DNA of 64,000 nucleotides from the NCBI GenBank assembly GCA_964057225.1, contig OZ059896.1:20828501-20892500 (forward strand), read 5' to 3'. Shown piece by piece: positions 63,871-64,000 of this stretch. The DNA comes from Auanema rhodensis (Eukaryota; Nematoda; Chromadorea; Rhabditida; Rhabditidae). The notes below the pieces were generated by a model. That model was not told the DNA's origin and did no database searches. It worked only from the letters and a program-made list of their open reading frames with translations. The position numbers were made by a program, and so were the translations under genes. The stretch's first letter is position 1. Every line of letters begins with the position of its first letter.

Positions 63871-64000
63871 GTAGATGTTTTTAGATTTCTTTTTTCAAGG
63901 CAAAGACGATGGACAATGTTATTCAACGAAAAAATTAATTCTTCAGGGTGAAAATCGAGGATATAAGTGTGAACTTATATCAGTTGATATCTCGGTGCAT
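63871..64000 (+). repeat. Partial satellite monomer cut by the window end
   Basis: This is the first 130 bp of a TTTCTT/G41 monomer with A96. It ends at CTCGGTGCAT, just before the large hairpin. There is no sign that the array ends here. Confidence 0.95.

Larger units (their letters stand above)
1..64000 (+). repeat. 351-bp satellite DNA array, 182 full monomers plus one partial
   Basis: Every part of the window is the same unit in the same orientation. Taking GTAGATG as monomer base 1, starts fall at 1, 352, 702, 1053 and so on to 9122, then at 10876, 11928, 13331 and 13681. From 13681 the step is exactly 351 up to 32635, again from 32985 to 35091, from 35441 to 37196, and from 37546 to 63871. 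182 copies of 351 bp minus twelve 1-bp deletions gives 63870, so the register closes exactly. Copies differ mainly by substitutions at recurrent sites; neighbours typically differ at a few to about ten positions. No gene, transposon or unrelated spacer interrupts the array. The array continues beyond both ends of the window: it begins exactly at a monomer start and stops inside one. Such arrays are typical of eukaryotic heterochromatin. The satellite family is not recognised. Confidence 0.99.

Noticed and set aside
1-64000. CRISPR array
   Set aside because: The periodic unit is 351 bp and is nearly identical along its full length. There are no short repeats separated by unique spacers.

Overview
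The whole window is satellite DNA. From base 1 to base 64000 it is one uninterrupted head-to-tail array of a single AT-rich monomer of 351 bp (about 31% G+C in the copy I counted by hand). With the monomer started at its first GTAGATG, I can place 183 starts: 182 complete copies and a final partial one of 130 bp (63871-64000). 170 complete copies are 351 bp and 12 are 350 bp. I found no transposon, spacer, inversion or unrelated sequence, and I recognise no protein-coding or structural RNA gene. A long homogeneous array of a 351-bp unit (about two nucleosome lengths), with higher-order repeats and no bacterial gene structure, points to eukaryotic heterochromatin such as a pericentromeric, centromeric or sex-chromosome block. 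The AT-rich style would fit an arthropod, but I do not recognise the family and cannot name a species.

Copies differ at about two dozen recurrent diagnostic sites, and these are stratified along the window. In 1-9121 two subtypes mostly alternate (dimers of about 702 bp). In 9122-13680 a 350-bp subtype recurs every 3-5 monomers. From 16138 on, nested higher-order repeats appear: a tetramer of 1404 bp (16138-19998), a trimer of 1053 bp (23860-25965), a nonamer of 3159 bp (26668-32283), a hexamer of about 2105 bp (32635-39300), an octamer of 2808 bp (42811-47724), a trimer (47023-49128), a nearly perfect nonamer of 3159 bp (51586-57903) and another trimer (59308-61413). Two blocks are also repeated 9.1 and 9.8 kb away. 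This is the pattern expected from repeated unequal crossover or amplification of segments, with conversion making mosaics.

The monomer has a marked secondary-structure layout. In monomer coordinates there are four inverted repeats: 90-111, 129-179 (a nested 51-nt hairpin), 203-219 and 263-290, plus a 12-bp palindrome at 318-329. The 203-219 hairpin varies in a way that almost always keeps pairing. The 229-300 segment, which contains the 263-290 hairpin, is almost invariant in all copies. These are the best candidates for function, as binding sites or as structure in a satellite transcript. The only long ORF (20003-20242) exists because two stop codons happen to be lost in one monomer, and it is probably not a gene.
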